From Flavobacterium sp. UBA7680 (GTDB lineage: Bacteria; Bacteroidota; Bacteroidia; Flavobacteriales; Flavobacteriaceae): 64,000 nt of DNA. The DNA is taken from the NCBI RefSeq assembly GCF_002482975.1, contig NZ_DLHA01000058.1, positions 247,175 through 311,174 of the forward strand. The letters run 5' to 3'. A program made the position numbers and the translations under genes. Below the pieces are notes generated by a model. It had not been told where the DNA came from. It saw only the letters and a program-made list of their open reading frames with translations, and did not search any database. This document shows, piece by piece, positions 9,213 to 17,814 of the stretch. Positions within the stretch are counted from its first letter, which is position 1. Each line of letters begins with the position of its first letter.

Positions 9213-11852
9213 ATGTCTGAAGGAGAAAAGTTAATTCCTATTAACATTGAAGATGAAATGAAATCAGCTTACATCGATTATTCGATGTCAGTAATCGTAT
9301 CGAGAGCACTTCCTGATGTTAGAGATGGCTTGAAACCAGTGCATCGAAGAGTTCTTTACGGAATGTATGATTTAGGTGTAACTTCAAGATCTGCCCACAA
9401 AAAATCTGCGAGAATTGTAGGGGAGGTTTTAGGTAAGTATCACCCACACGGTGATACCTCTGTTTATGATGCAATGGTTCGTATGGCTCAGGAGTGGAGT
9501 ATGCGATATTTATTAGTTGACGGTCAGGGTAACTTTGGTTCTGTTGATGGTGACAGTCCGGCAGCAATGCGTTATACTGAGGCGAGAATGCGCAGAATAT
9601 CTGAAGATATTATGGCAGACATCGAAAAAGAAACAGTTGACTTTCAATTAAACTTTGATGATACTTTATATGAGCCAAAAGTAATGCCTACAAGAGTTCC
9701 TACCTTATTAGTGAATGGAGCAACAGGTATTGCAGTAGGTATGGCGACTAATATGCCGCCGCACAATTTAACAGAAGTTATCAACGGAACATTAGCGTAC
9801 CTTGATAATAATGATATCGAAGTTGACGAATTAATGACACATATTAAAGCTCCTGATTTTCCAACGGGTGGTGTAATATATGGTTATGAAGGTGTTCGTG
9901 AAGCTTTTAAAACGGGTAGAGGACGTATTGTTATGCGTGCTAAAGTTGGTTTTGAAGAAGTTGACGGAAGAGAATGTATTATTGTTACCGAGATTCCATA
10001 TCAGGTTAACAAAGCCGAAATGATCAAACGTACGGCTGATTTAGTTAATGATAAAAAAATTGAAGGTATTGCGAATATTCGTGACGAGTCTGATAGAAAC
10101 GGTATGCGTATCGTTTATATCTTAAAACGTGATGCTACACCAAACGTAGTATTGAATACCTTATATAAATTCACCTCATTACAATCTTCTTTTAGTGTAA
10201 ACAATATTGCACTTGTAAAAGGGCGTCCTCAAATGTTGAATCTAAAAGATATGATTCACTACTTTATTGAGCATCGTCATGATGTTGTAGTTCGTAGAAC
10301 ACAATTTGAATTACGTAAAGCTGAAGAAAGAGCACATATTTTAGAAGGATTAATTATTGCTTCAGATAATATTGACGAAGTAATTGCGATCATCAGAGGT
10401 TCTAAAAATACAGAAGAAGCGCGTGAAAAATTAATCGAAAGATTCAGTTTGTCAGATATTCAGGCTCGTGCTATTGTTGAGATGCGTTTACGTCAGTTAA
10501 CAGGTCTGGAGCAAGATAAATTAAGAGCTGAGTTTGATGAATTAATGAAATTAATCGAGCACTTAAAAGCTTTATTAGCAGACGTTAATTTAAGAACTAA
10601 CTTAATTAAGGAAGAACTTGAAGAAATTCGTGAGAAATACGGAGATGCTCGTCGTTCTACTATTGAATATTCTGGTGGAGATGTAAGTATCGAAGATTTG
10701 ATTGCCGATGAAAATGTGGTTATTACAATTTCGCATGCAGGTTATATCAAGCGTACAAACTTAACAGAATATAAAACTCAAAATAGAGGAGGAGTTGGAC
10801 AAAAAAGCGCAGGAACAAGAGATCAGGATTTCCTTGAGCATATGTTCGTTGCTACCAACCACCAATATATGATGTTCTTTACCCAAAAAGGAAAATGTTT
10901 CTGGATGCGTGTTTATGAAATTCCGGAAGGAAGCAAAACGGCTAAAGGTAGAGCAATTCAAAACTTAGTAAACATCGAAAGCGATGATAAAGTAAAAGCT
11001 TTCATTTGTACACAAGATTTAAAAGACAAAGATTATATCAATACGCATAACCTTGTAATGGTTACGAAAAAAGGACAGGTTAAGAAAACTTCTTTAGAGA
11101 AATATTCTAAACCTCGTGTAAATGGAGTTGCCGCTATTACAATTAAAGAAGGTGACGAATTACTTGAAGCTAAATTAACAGATGGAGAAAGCCAAATTAT
11201 CCTGGCAGTTAAGTCTGGTAAATTGGTTCGTTTTGAAGAAACAAAAACACGTCCGATGGGAAGAACAGCTTCCGGAGTTCGTGGAATTTCTTTAAAAGAC
11301 GATACAGATGAAGTAATTGGTATGGTTACTGTTGGTAAAAATGATGTTACAGATTCTCAGATATTAGTGGTAACTGAAAACGGATACGGAAAACGTACCA
11401 AATTAGTTGACGATGATGGAGAAGATGTATACAGAATTACAAACCGTGGAGGTAAAGGGGTTAAAACTCTTAATATCACGGAGAAAACTGGAAAATTAAT
11501 TTCGATTAATGCCGTTACAGATTCTGATGATTTAATGATCATCAACAAATCTGGATTAACTATTAGAATGGCAATTGAGGATTTACGTGTTATGGGACGT
11601 GCTACTCAAGGTGTTAGATTGATTAACCTAAAAGGTAAAGATTCTATCGCTGCTGTTACAAAAGTTATGAAAGACGATGCAGAAGAAGTTATTGTAGATG
11701 AAGATGGTAATGTTGTCGAATCTGCAATTGAAAGAGTTAAACCGGATTTAGAAGTTCTTGAAGATGACGGAACTGCTGAAGATGACGACGATGACGCTGA
11801 TGATGTAGTGGAAGACGAAGATGACTCGGAAGAAGAAGAATCTGAAGAATAA
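9213..11852 (+). CDS. gyrA: DNA gyrase subunit A
   Basis: An 879-residue type IIA topoisomerase subunit that, with GyrB, introduces negative supercoils. The catalytic tyrosine is Tyr121 in AAMRYTEARM. The quinolone-determining region reads HPHGDTSVYD, giving Thr82 and Asp86, as in other flavobacteria. The C-terminal beta-pinwheel carries a GyrA box-like QNRGGVGQ where E. coli has QRRGGKG, plus recurrent GKxVR/KxT blade motifs. The last 40 residues form a strongly acidic Asp/Glu tail. A variant -7 box TATCTTGG at 9164-9171 lies upstream. Absence of gyrB next door is normal in this phylum. Confidence 0.97.
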   Translation: MSEGEKLIPINIEDEMKSAYIDYSMSVIVSRALPDVRDGLKPVHRRVLYGMYDLGVTSRSAHKKSARIVGEVLGKYHPHGDTSVYDAMVRMAQEWSMRYLLVDGQGNFGSVDGDSPAAMRYTEARMRRISEDIMADIEKETVDFQLNFDDTLYEPKVMPTRVPTLLVNGATGIAVGMATNMPPHNLTEVINGTLAYLDNNDIEVDELMTHIKAPDFPTGGVIYGYEGVREAFKTGRGRIVMRAKVGFEEVDGRECIIVTEIPYQVNKAEMIKRTADLVNDKKIEGIANIRDESDRNGMRIVYILKRDATPNVVLNTLYKFTSLQSSFSVNNIALVKGRPQMLNLKDMIHYFIEHRHDVVVRRTQFELRKAEERAHILEGLIIASDNIDEVIAIIRGSKNTEEAREKLIERFSLSDIQARAIVEMRLRQLTGLEQDKLRAEFDELMKLIEHLKALLADVNLRTNLIKEELEEIREKYGDARRSTIEYSGGDVSIEDLIADENVVITISHAGYIKRTNLTEYKTQNRGGVGQKSAGTRDQDFLEHMFVATNHQYMMFFTQKGKCFWMRVYEIPEGSKTAKGRAIQNLVNIESDDKVKAFICTQDLKDKDYINTHNLVMVTKKGQVKKTSLEKYSKPRVNGVAAITIKEGDELLEAKLTDGESQIILAVKSGKLVRFEETKTRPMGRTASGVRGISLKDDTDEVIGMVTVGKNDVTDSQILVVTENGYGKRTKLVDDDGEDVYRITNRGGKGVKTLNITEKTGKLISINAVTDSDDLMIINKSGLTIRMAIEDLRVMGRATQGVRLINLKGKDSIAAVTKVMKDDAEEVIVDEDGNVVESAIERVKPDLEVLEDDGTAEDDDDDADDVVEDEDDSEEEESEE

Positions 11853-11897
11853 AGATAAAAACCACAAAAATTAAATTAAATATACAAATAGAACATT

Positions 11898-13169
11898 ATG
11901 AAAAGTAAATATGTTATACTAGCGTCAGCATTACTGATTTCTGTAGCTACATTTGCTCAAAAAGATCAAATTAAAAATGCTGAAAAAGCATTGAAAAGCG
12001 GTGATGCACAAGGGGCACTTGCGCAGCTAAAAGATGCAGAGAATTCAATAGTGAATGCAAAAGATACTGAGCAGGCTCAATATTATTTTGTACAAGGAAA
12101 TGCTTATTTAGACCTTGCAACTAAAAAAGTTGAAGAAAGTAAAAACTTAAGTGCAGCTGCTGACAGCTACAAAAAATTAATTGATGTTGAAAATGCTTCT
12201 GGAAAACAGAAATATTCAACTCAGGCAGCAGCTTCGATCACAAATATCAAAGGTTTGTTGATTAACTCAGCGATTGCAGATACTCAGGCAAACAAACATT
12301 CTGACGGTGCTAAAAAATTATATGATGCTTATCAGTTAGATAAAAAAGATACTATCAATCTTTACTATGCGGCATCTACAGCTGTAAACGCTCAGGATTT
12401 TGATACAGCACTTCCAATGTATGAAGAGTTGAAAAAATTAAACTTTTCTGGTAAAGGGACTTTGTATTTAGCCACAAACAAAGCAAGTGGAGGAGAAGAT
12501 AACTTTGCTAATTCAAAAGAAAGAGATTTAGCAGTAAAATTAGGAACTCACGAAAAACCTAAAACAGAAGCGATTCCTTCAAAAAGAGGAGAAATCTACA
12601 AAAACTTAGCGTTGATTTTAGTTCAAAAAGGAAAAATTGAAGAAGCTAAACAAGCAATTGCTGATGCTAGAAAAACTAATCCAGATGATAGTTCTTTGAT
12701 TCTTACAGAAGCTAACTTATACCTTGAAACTAAAGATTACGAGCAGTACAAAAAATTAGTTGGAGAAGCATTACAAAAAGATCCAAACAATGCTGATTTA
12801 GTATTTAACTTAGGTGTATTAAGTGCAAATTCAAAAAATAATGCTGATGCTGAAAAATACTATTTGAAAGCTATCGAAATTAATCCAAACTATACTAATG
12901 CATACCTTAACCTTGCTGCATTAAAGTTAGAAGCTGAAAAACCAATTATTGACGAAATGAATAAATTGGGAACTTCTGCAAAAGATATGAAACGTTACGA
13001 CGTTTTAAAAGCACAAAGAGAAGGTGTTTTTAAAGGTGTTATTCCTTACCTTAAAAAAGCAAATGAATTAGATCCTAAAAACGAAGATGTTGCTAAAACA
13101 TTATTAGGAGTTTATAAAGCATTAGAAATGACTGCTGAAGCAAAAGCTTTAAAAGCAACAATGAACTAA
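11898..13169 (+). CDS. secreted tetratricopeptide repeat protein
   Basis: A 423-residue exported TPR protein. It begins with a signal peptide (MKSKYVILASALLISVATFAQ, cleavage near residue 20) and continues as helical repeats. Recognisable TPR units lie near 230-265 and 290-340, for example NLGVLSANSKNNADAEKYYLKAIEINPNYTNAYLNLA split across two repeats. It probably acts as a periplasmic scaffold; no partner can be named. It follows gyrA by 45 bp on the same strand, a conserved neighbourhood in Flavobacteriaceae, and ends in a bidirectional terminator. Function is unknown beyond the repeat type. Confidence 0.85.
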   Translation: MKSKYVILASALLISVATFAQKDQIKNAEKALKSGDAQGALAQLKDAENSIVNAKDTEQAQYYFVQGNAYLDLATKKVEESKNLSAAADSYKKLIDVENASGKQKYSTQAAASITNIKGLLINSAIADTQANKHSDGAKKLYDAYQLDKKDTINLYYAASTAVNAQDFDTALPMYEELKKLNFSGKGTLYLATNKASGGEDNFANSKERDLAVKLGTHEKPKTEAIPSKRGEIYKNLALILVQKGKIEEAKQAIADARKTNPDDSSLILTEANLYLETKDYEQYKKLVGEALQKDPNNADLVFNLGVLSANSKNNADAEKYYLKAIEINPNYTNAYLNLAALKLEAEKPIIDEMNKLGTSAKDMKRYDVLKAQREGVFKGVIPYLKKANELDPKNEDVAKTLLGVYKALEMTAEAKALKATMN

Positions 13170-13191
13170 TATTAGTCATTTCATTATATAA

Positions 13192-13223
13192 AAAAAACCA
13201 TCCAGAAACGGATGGTTTTTTTT
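13192..13223. terminator. bidirectional terminator between TPR gene and osmC
   Basis: Stem AACCATCC / GGATGGTT around an AGAAAC loop, with an A-run on the left and a T-run on the right, so it can serve both converging genes. Confidence 0.85.
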
Positions 13224-13241
13224 ATGCTTAGAAAATATAAC

Positions 13242-13661
13242 TTAACTCACTAATGTTGCAGATAAAGTTATAGTTGTATTTAAAAGTTTTGAAATCGGGC
13301 AGATTTCTTTTGCTTTTGCAGCCGTTTTTTCAAATTCTTCTGCAGATATTGATGGCACTTTTCCTTTTAAATCTAAATGAATTAATGTTATAGTTCCGTC
13401 TTCAAAAGTTACTGTAGCTTCTGTAGATAAATCATCTGCAGTAAAACCACCTTCGTTAAGTAAAAAGCTTAACTGCATTGTAAAACAGCCAGAATGCGCT
13501 GCTGCGACTAATTCTTCAGGGTTTGTTCCAACTCCGTCTGCAAATCTTGTTTTAAAAGACAATTGTGCGTTATCTAATGTTGTGCTTTGTGTACTTATAG
13601 TTCCTGTTCCTTCCATGCCTGTTCCTTTCCAGTTGGCATTTGCTTTTCTTGTAAATTTCAT
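13242..13661 (-). CDS. OsmC family peroxiredoxin-like protein
   Basis: A 139-residue OsmC/Ohr-type protein, expected to reduce organic hydroperoxides through paired cysteines. The first redox cysteine is in AAHSGCFTMQLSFLL (about residue 59) and the second in EICPISKLL (about residue 121), the standard spacing. The N-terminal beta strand contains the family-typical ANWKGTGMEGTG. It is converging with the TPR gene and preceded by a consensus -7 box at 13726. Whether it is OsmC or Ohr proper cannot be decided from sequence, though the spacing and length favour OsmC. Confidence 0.9.
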   Translation of the reverse strand: MKFTRKANANWKGTGMEGTGTISTQSTTLDNAQLSFKTRFADGVGTNPEELVAAAHSGCFTMQLSFLLNEGGFTADDLSTEATVTFEDGTITLIHLDLKGKVPSISAEEFEKTAAKAKEICPISKLLNTTITLSATLVS

Positions 13662-13725
13662 GTTCTTCTTAATTTAAAAATTAGTATTAAATGTTATTTG
13701 TTGATTGTTTATTATAGTGGTAACT

Positions 13726-13733
13726 CAAATATA
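13726..13733 (-). promoter_or_regulatory. -7 promoter element for osmC
   Basis: On the minus strand this reads TATATTTG, an exact TAnnTTTG match, 64 bp before the osmC start. No convincing TTG is visible at -33. Confidence 0.4.
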
Positions 13734-13810
13734 ATCAATATTTTGCAGAATAGTTTTACGAAATTTAATAAGAAATGTTAAGTTTTAGGTTTTTCGTTGT
13801 GGTGATGTTT

Positions 13811-13910
13811 AACCGCAAAGACGCAAAGGTTTACGCAAAGTTCGCAAAGTATTTAAGTAAAGCTTTGCGAACTTTGCGCTTTTATAAATCTCTTGCGTGC
13901 TTTGCGGTTA
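13811..13910. repeat. REP-like palindromic repeat, CGCAAAG family (copy 1)
   Basis: A 100-bp element bounded by AACCGCAAAG (13811-13820) and CTTTGCGGTT (13900-13909), with an inner hairpin built from CGCAAAGTTCGCAAAG and CTTTGCGAACTTTGCG. The 333-bp gap between osmC and the DUF349 gene holds this repeat, a short CGACTTCGCTCAACCTGA element at 13975-13992 and the terminator at 13921. Reading frames through it are products of the repeat. Confidence 0.85.
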
Positions 13911-13920
13911 AAAAAATGAG

Positions 13921-13957
13921 CACAAAAAAAAGGTGCAATGAATTTCATTACACCTTT
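13921..13957 (-). terminator. terminator of the DUF349 gene
   Basis: Hairpin GGTGCAATGAA / TTCATTACACC (one G-U or mismatch pair), preceded on the plus strand by an A-run that becomes a U-tract on the minus strand. Confidence 0.75.
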
Positions 13958-13994
13958 TATATTTAAATGGTTTCGACTTCGCTCAACCTGAGAA

Positions 13995-15989
13995 TTATTC
14001 CGGTTGATTTAAGTTTCTTAATTGTTTCAATTTATCTTTCCATACATCAAGGCTTTCTTTGTGAATTGCAATGTTTTTACGTACTTCAGTAACAATTGAA
14101 TTCTCTTTTTTAGCATTTTTAGTATTGGTAAAGAACTGAATGTTATTTTCTAACTGGAAAATTTCATTTTGAACTTCTTCAATTTTACGCATAATGAAAA
14201 TCTTTTCATTATCTAATTTTCTCGTATCGTTACTATCTGATAACGAATCAATTCTATTAGAGAAACGCATCATTTCAGATTCTTTTTTGCTTAAACTTAG
14301 TTTTTCAAAAAGTGCATCTAAAATTTTATTGAATTTCCCTTCAATATGACGTCTTGAAAAAGGAACTTTTCCGTAACCTTTCCAGATTTCAATATGCTGT
14401 TTTATAGCGTCAAGGTCTGTTTTGTGATCGCCTGTTAACTGATAAGCTCTTAAAATATCTAAGTATGCTTTTTTGTTATCAAAAGCTCCAACCTCATCAG
14501 CATTTTCTTCTGATTTGTGTTCTTTTAATTTATCAAAATAATGATTGCACGCATCCTTAAATTCTTTCCAGATTTTATCTGAGTATTTTTTAGGAACATG
14601 ACCAATCTGTTTCCATTCTTCCTGAATTTGCTTCATGATTGGAGTAGTAGAACCAAAATCTGTACTTTCCTGTAGTTCTTTGGCTTTAGCTACAAGGGCC
14701 ATTTTTTTATTTAAATTGTCGTTTTGATCTTTCTTGATGTCTTTGTAAAACGAATTTTTAAAGGCATTGAAATTTCTAACAGCTGTTTTAAACGATGCCC
14801 AGGTTTCTTCATTTACTTCAGAAGGAACTTTTCCAGCTGCGAAAAACTCATTTCTTAAAGCTTCTACTTTTTGAATCTGAATAAGCCATTGCGAGTGCGA
14901 GTTTACTTTTTCAGTTCCTAAAACTTCGATTTTAGAAATAATATCTTTTTTAGCTTCAAGATTTTGCTGTTCGTTTGCTCTTTGGCTTTCGAATAAAACT
15001 TCTCTTTTATCGTGAATTTTTTTAGTCAGTTCGCTAAATTTATTCCAGATAGAATCACGGTGTTCTTTAGAAACAGGCCCGATATCTTCTTTCCAAAGTC
15101 GGTGTAAATCTTGCAATTCACGAAATGCTTTACTTATGTCGCTTTCATTGACAAGTTCTTCAACTCTTGCAATGATTTTTTGCTTTTGATCTAAGTTATG
15201 TTTAAAATCTAAATCTCTTGCTTCACGATCTAAATGCAGATAATCATAAAAATTTTCTACATGAAAATGATAGTTGTTCCAAACGTGATTGTATTTGTCT
15301 TTTGGAATTGCTCCGGCATTTTTCCATCTTTCTCTTAAATCATTAAAATGTTTAAGAGTATCTTTTATATTGGCCTGCGGATTTATAAGTTCTTTTAGTT
15401 CCTCAACTATGGCAAGTCGATTTTCTAAATTAGATTTTAGATTAGTTTGCAAATGTTTAAAGTGAGCATTTCTTTTCTCTCTAAAAATATTGTAATATTC
15501 ATCAAACTTAGATTTTAAAGGAGAATGATATTCAAATTCTTCATTAGGGTCTTCTTTTGAAGCATTAAATTCTTCTCTTTTTTCTTCTATAAGATGATTG
15601 TATTGTAGTAAAAATGATTTTTTGATTTCCTCAATATGATCTTTTACAGACATTGTTTTGTCTATATTAACCAATTTTTTAAGCTCGTCTACCAGTGCAT
15701 CCAAAGAAAAAGTATGATAATCCTTCATAGGAATATCATGACGCTCTTTTAGCGTTTCATCTTCACTTTCTTCGGCGTTTGAATTTGTTATGGCATCTAA
15801 TGCACTTTGATGATCAGTTTCTTCAATTTCAGCTGTTTCTTCAACTTCATTTTCAACATCTGGAACAGTAGTTTCAGTTACCGTTTCAGTTTCTGCAGCT
15901 TCAACTGTATCATCTTGTGTAGAATCACTAATATCGATTCCTAACTTTCCGTCTGCTTCTTGCAGGTTATCATTCTTTTCTTCTAACAT
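13995..15989 (-). CDS. DUF349 coiled-coil protein
   Basis: A 664-residue, highly charged helical protein made of tandem DUF349 repeats, each about 70 residues. The repeated core resembles W-x-x-x-G-x-[IV]-[PS]-[KR], seen as RWKNAGAIPKD, LWKEDIGPVSKE, EWKQIGHVPKK and IWKGYGKVPFSR. The first 100 residues are acidic and low-complexity (Glu/Thr/Val rich) and probably disordered. There is no signal peptide or membrane segment, so it is cytoplasmic. Proteins with this domain are conserved across Bacteroidota without a settled function. It is monocistronic with its own terminator. Confidence 0.88.
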   Translation of the reverse strand: MLEEKNDNLQEADGKLGIDISDSTQDDTVEAAETETVTETTVPDVENEVEETAEIEETDHQSALDAITNSNAEESEDETLKERHDIPMKDYHTFSLDALVDELKKLVNIDKTMSVKDHIEEIKKSFLLQYNHLIEEKREEFNASKEDPNEEFEYHSPLKSKFDEYYNIFREKRNAHFKHLQTNLKSNLENRLAIVEELKELINPQANIKDTLKHFNDLRERWKNAGAIPKDKYNHVWNNYHFHVENFYDYLHLDREARDLDFKHNLDQKQKIIARVEELVNESDISKAFRELQDLHRLWKEDIGPVSKEHRDSIWNKFSELTKKIHDKREVLFESQRANEQQNLEAKKDIISKIEVLGTEKVNSHSQWLIQIQKVEALRNEFFAAGKVPSEVNEETWASFKTAVRNFNAFKNSFYKDIKKDQNDNLNKKMALVAKAKELQESTDFGSTTPIMKQIQEEWKQIGHVPKKYSDKIWKEFKDACNHYFDKLKEHKSEENADEVGAFDNKKAYLDILRAYQLTGDHKTDLDAIKQHIEIWKGYGKVPFSRRHIEGKFNKILDALFEKLSLSKKESEMMRFSNRIDSLSDSNDTRKLDNEKIFIMRKIEEVQNEIFQLENNIQFFTNTKNAKKENSIVTEVRKNIAIHKESLDVWKDKLKQLRNLNQPE

Positions 15990-16236
15990 TTTAAATGTAT
16001 AAGGTTTTTACTTTAAACAGAGCGAAAGATAGTAAAGGTGTTCCTAACTACAAAATAAATCGTTTGTTTATGCTGTATTTTACGATGAAATTCCTATTCT
16101 TTGCCTTCATTTATACCTCTCATATGCAAATTTTTATAAATTGTTTGGAGGAAATAAAAATTTCGATTTCCTATTATTTTTTAGATGATTGAAGTTAAAC
16201 TGATGGTTTTAGCTGGAAATTTTTGCCGATTCCTGA

Positions 16237-16998
16237 TTAAAATAAAATCAACATTCCAACTTCAATTCCAAAATTATAAGATTTATGATTTCCAAAAGCA
16301 ACGCTCGGATGAATATATGCCATATCATTTGCGGTTATTTTTCGACCAAATTCTACAAAAGCATTATTCGGGAAACCTTTATTTGTATTATTATATCTAA
16401 AAGCGGCATCGGCAGCAACCCAGTTTTTTCCAAAAATGTACATGAAGTAATTTTCAAAAGAGATTGTATTGATGTCGCTTCTGTTGCTTGATCCGGCAAA
16501 ACTAGACTGATTTTCTATAGAACTTATCCATAGAAATTTATTCATAACCAAATATTTTCCATAGAAAACTGCAGGAGCAAAGACCCATTTTCCTGATCCC
16601 AAAGCAGGATCAACAGCTGAATTTGATATGACCCGAGCACGAAAAGCAACTCCGCCATTTTTATGTTCTAAATAGGGAATGTAGCTGATTCCGACAGCAA
16701 TATCTCCAATTCCGGTTTTGTTTATAGAAGAAGTATTAGTAGAAACTAACGGAAGATCGACCCTTAAATTCCACGCTTTATTAGCGATTGGATGTAAAAA
16801 TCGAAGCTGAGTTGTGTTAAATGAGCCAGAATCAGTATCTAAATATTCATTGAAAAGAAGAATTGTTTTTAGATAATAATGATATCGGGCTTCGGTATAG
16901 ACACTACTTGCGGTCTCATTTGTGTTTTGAGATTCCTGTGCTGTTGAAGCAAGTGAAATAAAAAATAAAATGCAGAAGTAAAGTGTTGATTTTTTCAT
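16237..16998 (-). CDS. predicted outer-membrane beta-barrel protein
   Basis: A 253-residue exported protein. The signal peptide covers residues 1-20 (cleavage after STAQ). The rest is an alternation of short beta strands rich in aromatic and polar residues, ending in the terminal pattern NFGIEVGMLILF with a C-terminal Phe, typical of outer-membrane barrels inserted by BamA. The layout resembles the transporter-like barrels related to the Phenol_MetA_deg family, but I see no signature residue. It lies 64 bp downstream of aroE. The barrel call is inference from composition and terminal Phe; substrate is unknown. Confidence 0.65.
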   Translation of the reverse strand: MKKSTLYFCILFFISLASTAQESQNTNETASSVYTEARYHYYLKTILLFNEYLDTDSGSFNTTQLRFLHPIANKAWNLRVDLPLVSTNTSSINKTGIGDIAVGISYIPYLEHKNGGVAFRARVISNSAVDPALGSGKWVFAPAVFYGKYLVMNKFLWISSIENQSSFAGSSNRSDINTISFENYFMYIFGKNWVAADAAFRYNNTNKGFPNNAFVEFGRKITANDMAYIHPSVAFGNHKSYNFGIEVGMLILF

Positions 16999-17062
16999 AA
17001 CTATCTACAAATGAGTAGACTAATTTACAAAAATTACTTTAATTTCCTATATTCCAAATTTT

Positions 17063-17812
17063 TTATTTGTTCCAGATCTTCCAGGCTTTCTCTGCCTGAA
17101 AAATAAGCATATCATATCCGTTTTTAATTACAGCACCTCTTTCTTTAGCATTTTTAAGAAATTGAGTTTCGGCAGGATTGTAAATCAAATCGTATGCGAT
17201 ATGTTTATCTGTAAAAAACTCATAAGGAAGATCAGGACAAGCTTCTATGTTAGGGCTTGTGCCAACTGGCGTACAATTGATTATGATTTGAAAGTTATCA
17301 AAAGTTGTAGCATTGATTAAGTTGTAATCAATTATGTTTTCTTTTGCTTCTCTTGAAACAAAAGTATAAAGAATACCAAGTTCATCTAGTGCAAAAGCAA
17401 CACCTTTTGAAGCGCCACCTGTACCAAGAATCAATGCCTTTTTATGATGCGGTTCTAATAACGGTTTTAATGATTTTTTAAAACCATAATAATCGGTGTT
17501 GTAACCTTTTAGTTTTCCATTTTTGGTAAACTTAATAGTATTTACAGCACCAATTAAAGTTGCTTTTTTTGATAGTTTATCTAAAAAAGGAATTACCTGC
17601 TCTTTATAAGGAATCGTAACATTTAAACCTTTCAAATCCGGATTGTTTTTTAATAATCCGGTAAAGTGGTTAATTTCAGCAATGTCGAAGTTCTCATAGC
17701 TGTTGCCTGCGAAAATTTCGTCGTTAAATTTTTCTGTAAAATAACCTTTTGAAAATGAGTAACTAATATTACGGCCCAATAAGCCAAAACGCCTTTTTAA
17801 AATATCAATCAT
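17063..17812 (-). CDS. aroE: shikimate dehydrogenase
   Basis: A 249-residue NADP-dependent enzyme that reduces 3-dehydroshikimate to shikimate in aromatic amino acid synthesis. The substrate-binding Ser residues lie in NISYSFSKG; the catalytic Lys is in NVTIPYKE (about residue 67); the catalytic Asp is in YNTDYYGF (about residue 103). The NADP loop reads GTGGASKG. Slightly short compared with E. coli AroE (272), as usual in Bacteroidota. It starts 2 bp after the stop of the upstream TPR gene, so the two are co-transcribed. Confidence 0.95.
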   Translation of the reverse strand: MIDILKRRFGLLGRNISYSFSKGYFTEKFNDEIFAGNSYENFDIAEINHFTGLLKNNPDLKGLNVTIPYKEQVIPFLDKLSKKATLIGAVNTIKFTKNGKLKGYNTDYYGFKKSLKPLLEPHHKKALILGTGGASKGVAFALDELGILYTFVSREAKENIIDYNLINATTFDNFQIIINCTPVGTSPNIEACPDLPYEFFTDKHIAYDLIYNPAETQFLKNAKERGAVIKNGYDMLIFQAEKAWKIWNK

Positions 17813-17814
17813 TA

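Noticed and set aside
13775..13966. Open frame through the CGCAAAG repeat between osmC and the DUF349 gene
   Set aside because: It consists of the palindromic repeat read through; the predicted peptide (NRKDAK, AKFAK, LACFAVK) is the usual artefact of this repeat.
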